Source: Balaenoptera acutorostrata
Lineage: Eukaryota; Chordata; Mammalia; Artiodactyla; Balaenopteridae
DNA: 64,000 nt
Assembly (NCBI RefSeq): GCF_949987535.1
Contig: NC_080074.1
Coordinates: 27,363,268-27,427,267 of the forward strand
Direction of reading: 5' to 3'
Shown: in pieces, positions 34,186-43,617 of the stretch
How positions within the stretch are numbered: the first letter of the stretch is position 1
Layout: the number at the start of each line of letters is the position of its first letter
Notes under the pieces: generated by a model
What the model saw: the letters and a program-made list of their open reading frames with translations, nothing else
Database searches by the model: none
What the model was told of the DNA's origin: nothing
Position numbers and translations under genes: made by a program

Positions 34186-35972
34186 TAAGTTACAGAAAGA
34201 GTTTCCATGATTGGCCCAAGTTGAAAATTATTCCATGGGTTCTCTAGGTCCCTAAGAAAGCCGTAACAGCTTTGAATCCTCTTCTTTTGTTAAGCTTTAG
34301 TCATGCAGGTTATTCGGTTTTCTTTACCCAAATTAAAGGAGGAGTAGCTTAAGTGTCTTTTCTAGAACAGGCAATCAAGATGCCAGAATTCTGATTTTAT
34401 CTCATACCCAAACCTTACAAAAACATTTTTTTCTTTCAAATTTGCTTTAGGCTCTTAAAAGTTGAAGATATGGCTTTTGACAATGATGAAGTTTATCTGA
34501 GCCCTGTGCTTCCTGAAAGCAGTGATGGTTAAGAAATGCCCCCCTTTTGTGTCCCAAGAAACAGCTAACCACCACAAAGGACAACCCAGCCTTCCCATAT
34601 TCTCAGATAAGACCTGCCTCCATCCTTTCTCAGGAGTCCCACAGGATTTGTGGATGACTCCCTTGTTCACTTGCCTCTATAAAACCCAGGCCTCCTTCCT
34701 TCTCTTTGAGACATTCCTCATTAACAAATGTTCTCCCTATTGCAAAATTATATCCATAATTGACTGGTGCATATTGTCTTTCACACTTCATAAAGAGGGG
34801 ACTTGTGTTGCGAGGATTTATTTTTAGCCTCAAAGATAGTATCCATTGGAAAATCAACAGCTGACAATAGTAAGTGACAAAATAATTCTTGACAATAGAC
34901 CACAGACAACCAAAGGGTCCACTTCCTTAGCAGAAAGCCAGCACAGAGCTCAGTTTCAGAGCAGGGAATAATTACTACTTCCAGAGGCTGACAGAAACTT
35001 GATTCAAGCAGGTGACTGGACAAAAAGATAATGTTGGAAATAATTTCCTAGTATATAAAGTAGATGTGGCTCTATATAATTTCCTCCTGAAATTAATTAA
35101 CCCCAGTGTGCTGGGCACAAAAGTCTCAGTCTTGCCCTGTCTAGGATCCCTGGTTCTAAAGAAATGGGATGGAGGCAGGATGCTCCTAGAAGCTAGAGAT
35201 TGTCATACATTACATGTCTGCAAGCTCTTACCTTTCCAAGAGGTGGGTCCAAGAGGTCCACCAGCCTGCCCTCCCATAGGGCAGAAGATCTATGGTCAGC
35301 TGTATAAAGATCACGGTTTAGATAAATGGCTTCAACTTTATTCCAATACCTTGGTTAGTCCTTCATACCAGAGTTTACATTCTTGTGCAGCCCCACAGAA
35401 ACACTTAGCTCCATTCTGTTGGACACAAGCCTTCCAAATACCCTACAAAGCCAAAAAATGATCAGTCAGGCTTAGATGCCAGTGAGGTCTGGTGCCCATT
35501 TATAACCTATAGGCTTAGGGTTCTTGGGGTGAGTAACTTGGATTCAGGTGTACTGGGAATCCCCTAAAAATTACATGCCAAATGGGGTGTGTGTGTTTGT
35601 GCGCACATGCATGCGTGTGCACTTTTCTAAAGAATGACTCCACAGTCTTCTCACATTCTTAAAGGGATCCATGCCCCCTGAATGGATAAGAACCACTACC
35701 TATTACAGATATTCTGGTCCTTCAAAGAAATATTCCCTAGGCAGATCCCCCTCCATCCTTGGCTTTGACACGGCCAGGAGTACCAAGTTCACCACCAGTC
35801 TATGAGTAGGCTTACTTACTTCATTTGTAGGCACTCGGTCTTCTCCCGGAATCCACAATGAGCCATTAAGTCATGCCAAGGACTTTGGTATCAGCGAAGT
35901 CTGATTAAGTCAATTCATCTCCTAGAAGCTGACAGGAGGGAGGTTATATGACCTAATCCAACCCATTCGATA
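34186..35972. other. Unclassified DNA, including a possible LTR remnant
   Basis: 34450-34830 has an LTR-like layout (ctataaaaccc at 34678-34688, then a C/T-rich segment), but I find no ends or target duplication. Open frames of 149 codons (35012-35461) and 101 codons (34522-34827) have no recognisable motif. Confidence 0.3.
35587..35622. repeat. Alternating purine-pyrimidine GT/GC/CA tract
   Basis: The run tgtgtgtgtttgtgcgcaca, continuing to tgcatgcgtgtgcac, is almost strictly alternating, so it is a candidate Z-DNA-forming segment. Confidence 0.7.
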
Positions 35973-35973
35973 T

Positions 35974-36305
35974 TGTCTGTTAGGGCTGCTGTAACAAAAC
36001 ACTACAGACTGGGTAGCTTATCAACAACAAGAACTTACTGCTCTCAGTTCTGGAGGCTGGGAAGTGCAAGATCAAGAAGCCAACATGGTCACGTTCTGGT
36101 GAAGGTCCTCTCCTGGTTCATAGCTGGAGCCTTCTCACTGTGTCCTCACATGCTGGAGGGGCTCTGTGGGGTCACTTTCATGAGGGCTGCATCTTATGAC
36201 CTCATCACCTCCCAAAGGCCCCATCTCCTAATTCCCTCACCTTCGGGGGTTAAGATTTCAACATATGAATTCTGGCGGCGGGGGGGATACAAACATCTTG
36301 GCAGA
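35974..36305 (-). mobile_element. MLT1A-like LTR (ERVL-MaLR), antisense
   Basis: Reads as the complement of an MLT1A LTR: ttagggctgctgtaacaaaa, then cagttctggaggctgggaag, cactgtgtcctcacatgctg, cctcccaaaggccccatctc and tttcaacatatgaattctgg. The 123-codon plus-strand open frame across it is not a gene. Confidence 0.85.
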
Positions 36306-37074
36306 GCAGATATTTTCCACAAATATTCTCCATCAACAGTGTAATCTGACAACCAAAATAGCACTGGCTAGAGACAGAATGTGAAAATGAAATGGAAACA
36401 TATGAGTATTACCAAGACGTTGGGTCCACTTTTTTCTTTTTCAGTACTGAAACCTGGATTTCATGGTCTACGTTTTGAATTAGTAATAGCTTTTAGAGTT
36501 ATCGCCACATATTCTGCATAATTTTAACAGACAAGGCTTAATTGGCTCACTGAACTGTGTCTTTGTGAGACTTTAATTTTCCTATAAAACGGCAAATGCC
36601 AACAAGATAGGCATCCCTATTCTAAGCTGTTTACAGTTCTAAGAAGTAAACAGGCAGTTATTACATTAAAAACATTCCTTGTATGCCAGCAACATCTAAC
36701 TTTAATCTGTGGGACTTTTAGAGCAAGAACTACGGGCTAGAGATGGCACAAAGAACCCCCAAATACGCCTGATATCTAAAACCTGAAGCCTGACCTGATT
36801 CCCCTGTGGTTAAATAAAACACATGCTTCTCAATGTCATTGTTGTCTTGATGTACAGAACGGGATAATATTGGCCACTTAGTCTATCAATAAGATTCTCT
36901 TAGCTTCTAGATTGCTTCGACACAGTAACTTGAAGGCATCTTGTAGACCTGTGGCAACAAGTGCCATTTTGTCACATTGGATGTAAAATAAATTAAGTGG
37001 AATTCTGGTATCCATATGCATTAACTCCCCTTTAAGGGACCGACATACTAACTTGGGCAGCACTTACAAATCTC
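36306..37074. other. Unclassified single-copy DNA
   Basis: No repeat recognised. AT-rich with homeodomain-type cores near 36480-36600. Nothing coding. Confidence 0.35.
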
Positions 37075-37260
37075 AATTGAAGTGTCACCTCCTCAGTGGC
37101 CAATTCTGTTGCTCCCTCCTCTGTGATACTGGCCAAACAGTATCGTAATTGCTGGCTGTTATGTTTGTCTCCTCAACAGGCTGAGATCCTACAGGGCAGG
37201 GACTATGTCTTATTTACCTTTGCATCTCTGGTAGCGCACACGAATTGCTAGCTTGCTGAT
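37075..37260 (+). mobile_element. L2 LINE 3' end fragment
   Basis: The phrase gaagtgtcacctcctcagtg, then caggctgagatcctacaggg, cagggactatgtcttattta and ctttgcatctctggtagc, follows L2 3' order. Confidence 0.7.
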
Positions 37261-37499
37261 TGTAGAGATTCATTTAATGATAGCCAAGTGTTAGATCAGA
37301 ATCCCATCCCAATTCTGAATATGCTCTGAATCGTGCCTACCAGTTCACATTCCTTGTCTTTAAAGTCTTGATAAAAGTACTGAAGGACCATGTACTTCCT
37401 CTTTTCATATGCAAATCACAGCAGGAAACGGTGACCCTCACGCTTCTCAGGGACCCGGTAGGGTGGAGAATATTAGACAAACCCTGATAGCTGAAATAA

Positions 37500-37680
37500 T
37501 TCAACTCAATGATTTAGCAAAACATTTTTGCAGTGCCATGCACTGTTCTAAGCTTTTATTTTGTGGGAGCCTGATTGTAAGCACAGTACTGCTATTGTAC
37601 ACATTACGTATGAAGAAACTGGCACAGAAAGGTAGACTAACTTGCCCAAGAGATGAGCCTTATATGAGTATTCTCCATGC
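37500..37680 (+). mobile_element. MIR SINE
   Basis: The phrase ccatgcactgttctaagctt, then tatgaagaaactggcacaga and ctaacttgcccaagagatga, follows MIR order. Confidence 0.7.
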
Positions 37681-37799
37681 CTCTTACCTCTGAAGCAAGG
37701 CAGAGGGAATCCTTTCTCCCCTGTGTTCCCACAGACTCATTACTCAGGCATGGACCTCATCATCTCATATTGTGATTAGAGATCCATGTCGGTCTCGTT

Positions 37800-37930
37800 G
37801 GCCGAACAGTGAGTTTCTGGAGGACCGGGACTGTGGTGTAAGGTCATCTTTTTGCCTCGCCACTTAGCAGAGTAACTGGCTCACGGGAGCTTCCTGATAA
37901 GTGCCTGCTGAATAACTGAATGAGGGAACT
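37800..37930 (+). mobile_element. L2 LINE 3' end fragment
   Basis: ggaccgggactgtggtgtaa, then gtgcctgctgaataactgaa, resembles the L2 terminus. Short and diverged. Confidence 0.45.
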
Positions 37931-38024
37931 CTCTTTCCAAAACTACCACTTCTGAGGAATTCCTCAGAGAAAGGGATGAAGACAGACCCATTCTACTGCC
38001 TCAGTTGCCTTTGTAACCTCTGGT

Positions 38025-38180
38025 GGAATGTAAATATTTAAGAAGGACTTTCCTTGCATTACTGTTTGTAATAGTGAAAAAGGAAAAACCATTTAAAGAT
38101 CCATCTAACGTAACAGGAAAGTGGTCTGCAAGTCACGGCACGTGCATATACTGGAAAGTATGCCACTGCTAAAAATGATG
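38025..38180 (+). mobile_element. Old L1M 3' region, left piece
   Basis: gcattactgtttgtaatagt, then gaaaaaccatttaaagatcc, resembles L1M/L1ME 3' ends. The continuation is at 38640, with ~460 unclassified bases between. Confidence 0.5.
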
Positions 38181-38639
38181 GTGTAGACCAGCGGCTGCAC
38201 ACAGATCAAACGTGGTGTCCCACCAAATTCGGATCGACAGGCACAATATTACTGTCCCCCAGAACACATACTTGTAGGAAGAGAACACTGAGCTGAGTGG
38301 ACCACATGGCACAGTGGAGAAGGCATCTTGCTGTAAGAAAGAGATTAAAAACTCAGAATAAAGCCCAGAACATTTATGGGAATGTGTTCAACTTTGCTTT
38401 TTGAGGATGTAAGAATGCACAGTGGGGACAGTCAATAGCTCTACTCAAGTAACAACAGGGCTCTAAAGGAGGACCAAGCAAACAGTGGGATTATGGTGGA
38501 TGTTTTGCCAGCAAAAAAGACATTGTTATACTTAATAGCTAGTCTCTTTTAATTTCTTCAAATATGCTGCTAAACATTACAGGATTTTAAAGTGTGCTCC
38601 AAACACAAAGGATGTTGAAAATCACAGAGGATGTTGAAA
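38181..38639. other. Unclassified DNA between two L1M pieces
   Basis: Possibly an insertion into the L1M. No family recognised. A short duplication caaaggatgttgaaaatcac / cagaggatgttgaaag lies at 38605-38640. Confidence 0.3.
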
Positions 38640-38920
38640 GGTATAGAAAAATCTTTAATGACGTGGAAAGATAGTTATATGTTAAATAAAAGAAGCCAAC
38701 TGTAAAACAGCATGTACAATACAATCCTGTTTTTGTTAGAGAAAGAATATGCAGGCATGAGAAAGTAACTGGAGGACATAGACCAAAACTGGGCTGTAAA
38801 AGTAGTTATCTTTGGAAGATGGGAGTGGGAGCAATTCTTTTTTTTTTTTTTCCCTTGCTCATTGGTATTTTTTCACTGCTATAAAAAAGATGTACTATTT
38901 TTGTACTGAGAAAATTTCAT
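38640..38920 (+). mobile_element. Old L1M 3' region, right piece
   Basis: cgtggaaagatagttatatg, then aacagcatgtacaatacaat and agttatctttggaagatggg, matches the L1M/L1ME 3' pattern. A T run sits at 38838-38851. Confidence 0.55.
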
Positions 38921-38956
38921 AGAAGTTACAGTTTTTAAGAAGTTAAGGGGCATACT

Positions 38957-39006
38957 CATGCACGTGCATGTGTGTGCACACGCGCACACACACACACCAC
39001 ACACAT
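38957..39006. repeat. Perfect 14-bp palindrome plus CA/CG alternating tract
   Basis: CATGCACGTGCATG (38957-38970) equals its own reverse complement. It is followed by tgtgtgcacacgcgcacaca and more CA repeat, so this is strong alternating purine-pyrimidine DNA. Confidence 0.9.
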
Positions 39007-39037
39007 ATATCCCAAACCAAAGTGGAGTAAGACTTTT

Positions 39038-39383
39038 TTTTTTTTTAAGAAATATGTGCTGTGCTAGTTTTTTTTTTTTTTTTTTAACTTTTGGGTTTAT
39101 CTATTTATTTATTTATTTATGGTTGTTTTGGGTCTTCGTTTCTGTGCGAGGGCTTTCTCCAGCTGCGGCAAGCGGGGGCCACTCTTCATCGCGGTGCGCG
39201 GGCCTCTCACCGTCGCGGCTTTTCTTGTTGCGGAGCACAGGCTCCAGACGCGCAGGCTCAGTAAATTGTGGCTCACGGGCTTAGTTGCTCCGCGGCATGT
39301 GGGATCTTCCCAGACCAGGGCTCGAACCCGTGTCCCCTGCAATGGCAGGCAGATTCTCAACCACTGCGCCACCAGGGAAGCCC
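39038..39383 (-). mobile_element. CHR-type SINE with an extra tail segment
   Basis: The complement of the SINE runs from the TTTA-rich tail (about 39085-39120) to ccaccagggaagccc. The target duplication gagtaagacttttt is at 39025-39038 and 39384-39397. Between the left duplication and the SINE tail lie a T run, ~21 bases of unique sequence (aagaaatatgtgctgtgctag) and a second T run. Confidence 0.9.
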
Positions 39384-39397
39384 GAGTAAGACTTTTT

Positions 39398-40572
39398 AAT
39401 CATTTTTTTTTTGTCAGCACCTACAAATGCTCTACCACCTCATTGTACTCATTAAGAATTTTATTAGGAGTAGGCCATCTCTGGGATTGTAGAACCTTCT
39501 TCCGTGCAAAAACACATGGACTCCTTGTAGGCAATCACCTATTGGATTCTCTTGGGAGGTAGGCAGATGCCATGAAGCATCACTCTTCTCCGTAAGAGGT
39601 AGAAATTCGGCAGTGATTTGATGTTCGGTTCTTCCATTCTGCAAGTCTTCTGCAAGAGCATGAGCAGGCCCAAAGAGCTGCAGCTGCTATTTGATGGTGG
39701 AGACACCTTGCTCAGTAAGGGCAACAAGTCAGAGCTCCCTAATAACCCCATCAGCCCATCATGGCAAGTTCTTCACAAATTGTCCTTCACTGCTGACAGA
39801 GCACGAAGGTATCTGTGCATAACAGATGCCCTACAAATGGCGGGAATGCCCTGGGTAGTCATCAGACCCACTGCTGAAATGCCATCTAGTCGGATGCAGC
39901 CGAGCTCAGTTATACTCACTCATCCATATACGTGGTGAGAACAAAAGCTCCACTCTCTGTTAGCAAACCCAGGGGGACGGATAGCGACGTAACAAGTCCA
40001 AGGTTCAAAATGACAAGCAGTTATTAAAGATGCCGTGGAAGAACAGTCTATCGCTGGGTGCAGCGATGGGGCCAAAAGTGTGAGGATTTTACAAGATAAT
40101 GAATTAATGGCTGGACTACAAAATGGAAAATTAGAGCTGATAAGGCCAGTGGACCATCCTTCTGAACTGTTTGCTGAACCGTAAAATAACTGATTCTTTT
40201 TAGGAAAGGGAATATGGTTACTAGACATCTGAAAGGATGTAATTAACTCACGACTGTCATCATTTTGAGCACCCACTCTCTGTCCAACCTCAGCACTCTA
40301 TATGCTTGTCCTCAGAGTTTTTTTCCCTTTGGAAAATTCTAAGTTAAGTTAGTATTAGGAAATAGATTCTCTAATTATTCAGAAGGATGGATCACAGATC
40401 GGGAATGTTCACCTGTCTCTCTCTTGACTGGACCCACTGTAGCATTAATAAAGCCATATCACATTTTAAAGCTTAGCAAGAAACATGGTAATAGCACTTC
40501 CTCCTACAGTGCCCTCAGCTTTAGCCACTGTTCAGCTTGGTCTGGGAACTGCATCCGTGTTCAGCCACAGCA
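39398..40572. other. Unclassified single-copy DNA
   Basis: More than 1.1 kb without a recognised repeat. Open frames of 106-118 codons (39618-39938 plus, 39920-40276 minus) have no recognisable motif. It lies ~1-2.4 kb beyond the CRADD poly(A) site. Confidence 0.35.
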
Positions 40573-40770
40573 GCGAATTAACAGCTACCATTTCCCAAGA
40601 GCTGACGACGGGCCAGGCACTAGATGAGCCCGTGGCAGATGTTATTCCTTTAATCATCACAAAAATCTTGGAGGTGGGGACAATCATTGCCTCACTCTAC
40701 AAATGAGGAAACTGAGGCTTAGAGAAGTGAAGTACCTTGTCTGAGCAGATGCTGCTAGCAGGAGGAGGGC
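40573..40770 (+). mobile_element. MIR SINE
   Basis: The phrase gacgggccaggcactagatg, then tcctttaatcatcacaaaaa, aatgaggaaactgaggctta and gaagtgaagtaccttgtctg, gives a clear MIR. Confidence 0.85.
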
Positions 40771-40829
40771 AGCAAGCTTCTTCCAGAGCATGTGAGAGAG
40801 CGGATGGAGCAGCACGGAGCAGCTGGAAA

Positions 40830-41035
40830 GAGCACACAGGAGCAGTGCTGCAAGGACACACGCTCACTCCTCCGCCCCAGGCAAATCACTTCATCTTGAT
40901 ACAGGACGGGGCTCACCTCTCTTACCCAACTACTTCATAGGCTTTTTGTGAGGTCCATATGAGATCACATGTATGAAAAGCCTTGAAAACAGTAAAGCAT
41001 CTGACAAATACCATGTGTTACTAGTAAAAAGTCAG
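40830..41035 (+). mobile_element. MIR SINE (second, tandem-placed)
   Basis: caggcaaatcacttcatctt, then tttttgtgaggtccatatga and gaaaagccttgaaaacagta, follows the MIR 3' half. Confidence 0.6.
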
Positions 41036-41404
41036 AAAACTGAACCACAGTCCTTAGGAGCACAACGCTTCAACCATCAAGGCTTCAATGGAAAGACCAC
41101 ACTGCCCCCCAACCCCCAGTCCTTTAAATAAAGGGCACGGGATTTTCTTAAGCAAATCTTTTAAAGATAAAGGGCTCAGGTATGCATGCTGTTACTTGAA
41201 CTGGTCTTTGCAGGGAGCTTCAGTGTCTTAAATTTAATGCAGACACCCTGCCTGAGTGATTTATCTTGACTAGAGAAAGTAACCATTTCGCTGTTACTAT
41301 TCTGTTCCAAAGCAATGACTACTGTAATTTTACACCCTTAATCTATGCAACACAAGAATGAAAGAAAAAAAACACAAGCAATACTTTCTCACGAGAGGGC
41401 CACA
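41036..41404. other. Intergenic DNA just past the CRADD poly(A) site
   Basis: Nothing recognised. On the minus strand the stretch 41358-41385 is GT/T-rich (gcttgtgttttttttc), which could serve as the downstream element of the poly(A) signal at 41425. Confidence 0.35.
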
Positions 41405-41823
41405 TTATATACAGTAATTCAATTTTTATTATTAACATCATGATTAATAGCTAAGTCCACAGTTCAGTTCCCAGGCAGCATAAAAGTGGATGTTTTATAT
41501 GTAGAACACCTGTATTTTTTTTTGAGCCACTAGGATTTACCAGTCTAGTAAAAGGCAACCACACAATTAAAACCTGCACAATTCAAATAATGTAATCTCC
41601 GAGCAATTAGAAACAATGAATTGTCAAATCACCATGGGAGATCAACTGAGTAATCCCGCCTTTCAAGTAATGTCAAGTGGAAATCCCATTATCTCCTTTC
41701 ATCTAAGAATCACTAACACAAAGAAACAAACCAGTCCCCCCCAAATCTACCTGCCCTGGGTGAGAGTCAGGATTCGGCACACGAGACTAGGGGATGGACT
41801 CCTCAGGTGTTGACGGGGCGCCA
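41405..41823 (-). other. CRADD: CRADD 3' UTR (predicted)
   Basis: Runs from the base after the TGA stop to about 20 bases past the first good AATAAA on the minus strand. That gives ~400 bases and is free of recognised repeats. The end is inferred. Other poly(A) signals further downstream may also be used. Confidence 0.55.
41425..41430 (-). terminator. CRADD: Candidate poly(A) signal of CRADD
   Basis: tttatt on the plus strand is AATAAA on the gene strand. It is the first canonical hexamer after the stop codon, with a GT/T-rich segment ~40-65 bases further on. Confidence 0.55.
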
Positions 41824-42125
41824 TCATTCCAACATGTGCTGGAGCACCGAGGGGTCCACGTCCACGGCCTGGAGACCCCTGTGCAGGCTCTGGAAGGTGG
41901 CCTGCTTCCCGAAGCGCTGCCTCCAGCGAACCAAGGCCTCCACCATCTGGGACTGAACATTGTGGGGATGGTTGGCCTTACAGCGGTAGATGTCGGTCTG
42001 GGACAGCCCCAGAGACAGCACCACGGGCTCCCACTCGGGGCCCAGCCTCTGGGCCAGCTGGTTGATCTGCTGGTCAGAAGGGGAGCTGTGGAGGATGTGC
42101 AGTGGGATTCCAGCCATCCGGTCAT
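41824..42125 (-). CDS. CRADD: CRADD (RAIDD) terminal coding exon: death domain
   Basis: CRADD is a cytosolic adaptor. Its N-terminal CARD binds caspase-2 and its C-terminal death domain binds PIDD1 in the PIDDosome. This exon encodes the last 100 residues, including the whole death domain ([20 protein letters not shown], then [35 protein letters not shown] and the C-terminal HMLE). It ends in TGA at 41824-41826. It begins at 42125 after a good acceptor (pyrimidine tract then CAG). The first two bases complete a codon begun in the previous exon (phase 1), as I recall for human CRADD. Compared with remembered human protein (199 aa) about 15 of 100 residues differ. G128 and R170 are kept, while positions 164 and 185 are Leu and Gln. 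The frame is intact, so the gene looks functional. The CARD exon lies beyond 64000. Confidence 0.95.
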
Positions 42126-42160
42126 CTGGGGAGGAGAAAGACACGAGGGTGAAGAGAGCG
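42126..42160 (-). promoter_or_regulatory. CRADD: CRADD intron 2 splice acceptor
   Basis: On the gene strand a pyrimidine-rich tract (ctctcttcaccctcgtgtct then ttctcctcccc) ends in CAG directly before the exon. AG is at 42126-42127 as plus-strand ct. Confidence 0.85.
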
Positions 42161-42394
42161 AGCAAACACATCAGACAGGGGCAGAAATGAAAAACGTGGC
42201 GGAATGACACACACACACCTCCAAATGGCAGGGGCCAACTTCTCCTACTCTTCATGGGGGCTACTCAGTACAAAGCCATACATAGGGGCTTAAGAAGTAC
42301 CACCCAGCATCTTTGGAAATGTTTATTACAGAAAATTTGAAAACAAGAAAATTAAAATAACTTGAAATTCCATCAGAGAAACCCATTCATAATA

Positions 42395-43379
42395 ATTTTT
42401 TGATGATGGCCATTCTGACTGGTGTGAGGTGATACCTCATTGTGGTTTTGATGTGCATTTCTCTAATGATCAGTGATGTTGAGCATCTTTTCATGTGTTT
42501 GTTGGCAATCTGTAAGTCTACTTTGGAGAAATGTCTGTTAAGGTCTTCTGCCCATTTTTGGATTGGGTTGTTTGTTTTTTTGATATTGTGCTGCATGAGG
42601 TGCTTATATATTTTGGAGATTAATCCTTTGTCAGTTGCTTCGTTTGCAAATATTTTCTCCCATTCTGAGGGTTGTCTTTTCTTCTTGTTTATGGTTTCCT
42701 TTGCTGTGCAAAAGCTTTTAAGTTTCATTAGGTCCCATTTCTTTATTTTTGATTTTATTTCCATTACTCTAGGAGGTGGGTCAAAAAGGATCTTGCTATG
42801 ATTTATGTCATAGAGTGTTCTGCCTATGTTTTCTGCTAAGAGTTTTATAGTGTCTGGCCTTAATTTAGGTCTTTGATCCATTTTGAGTTTATTTTTGTGT
42901 ATGGTGTTAGGGAGTGTTCTAATTTCATTCTTTTACATGTAGCTGTCCAGTTTTCCCAGCACCACTTACTGAAGAGGCTATCTTTTCTCCATTGTATATT
43001 CTTGCCTCCTTTGTCAAAAATAAGATGACCACATGTGCGTGGGTTTATCTCTGGGCTTTCTATCCTGTTCCATTGATCTATATTTCTGTTTTTGTGCCAG
43101 TACCATACTGTCTTGATTACTGTAGCTTTGTAATATAGTCTGAAGTCAGGGAGCCTGATTCCTCCAGCTCCGTCTTTCTTTCTCAAGATTGCTTTGGCTG
43201 TTTGGGGTATTTTGTGTTTCCATACAAATTTTAAAATTTTTTGTTCTAGTTCTGTGAAGAACGCCATTGGTAATTTGATAGGGATTGCACTGAATCTGTA
43301 GATTGTTTTGGGTAGTATAGTCATTTTCACAATATTGATTCTTCCAATCCAAGAACGTGGTATAACTCTCCACCTGTTT
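42395..43379 (-). mobile_element. L1 ORF2 3' segment, sense to CRADD, lacking the L1 3' end
   Basis: On the minus strand this matches the younger L1 from about its 25292 to 26268. Its frames are still fairly open (201 and 164 codons; e.g. [20 protein letters not shown] and [20 protein letters not shown]), so the insertion is not old. It stops at catcatcaaaaaa without the rest of ORF2, the 3' UTR or the usual tail. The 43380-43617 segment is the same L1 in inverted orientation. Confidence 0.9.
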
Positions 43380-43617
43380 GCAGCCATAAAAGGGGTAATT
43401 GACAGTAACACAGTAATAGTAGGCAACTTTAACACCCCACTTACACCAATGGACAGACCATCCAAACAGAAAATAAATTAGGAAACACAAGCTTTAAGTG
43501 ACACATTAGACCAGATGGACTTAATTGATATAGGACATTCCATCCAAAAACAGCAGAATACACTTTCTTCTCAAGTGCACACGGAACATTCTCCAGGGTA
43601 GATCACATCTTGGGTCA
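43380..43617 (+). mobile_element. Inverted 5' piece of the same L1
   Basis: Matches the younger L1 at about 23004-23226 (endonuclease region: gacagtaacacagtaatagt, then ccacttacaccaatggacag and cgcacacggaac-like gcacacggaacattctccag). It is head-to-head with the preceding segment. About 2 kb of ORF2 between the two is missing. This is the signature of twin priming (5' inversion). No convincing target duplication was found. Confidence 0.85.

Noticed and set aside
34450..34830. Possible retroviral LTR with TATA-like motif
   Set aside because: No TG...CA ends, target duplication or poly(A) signal in the right place; left as unclassified.
35012..35461. 149-codon plus-strand open frame
   Set aside because: No motif and no start or splice context; treated as chance.
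35973..36344. 123-codon plus-strand frame
   Set aside because: Antisense reading of an MLT1A-like LTR.
39398..40572. Possible processed pseudogene near the CRADD 3' end
   Set aside because: Translations in all frames were unrecognised and no A-tail or target duplication was found.
41787..42125. 112-codon minus-strand frame starting [12 protein letters not shown] over the CRADD exon
   Set aside because: It is an out-of-frame reading of the exon. The other frame gives the recognisable death domain.
42387..43465. Open frames of 164 and 201 codons on minus
   Set aside because: They are L1 ORF2 fragments, not a host gene.
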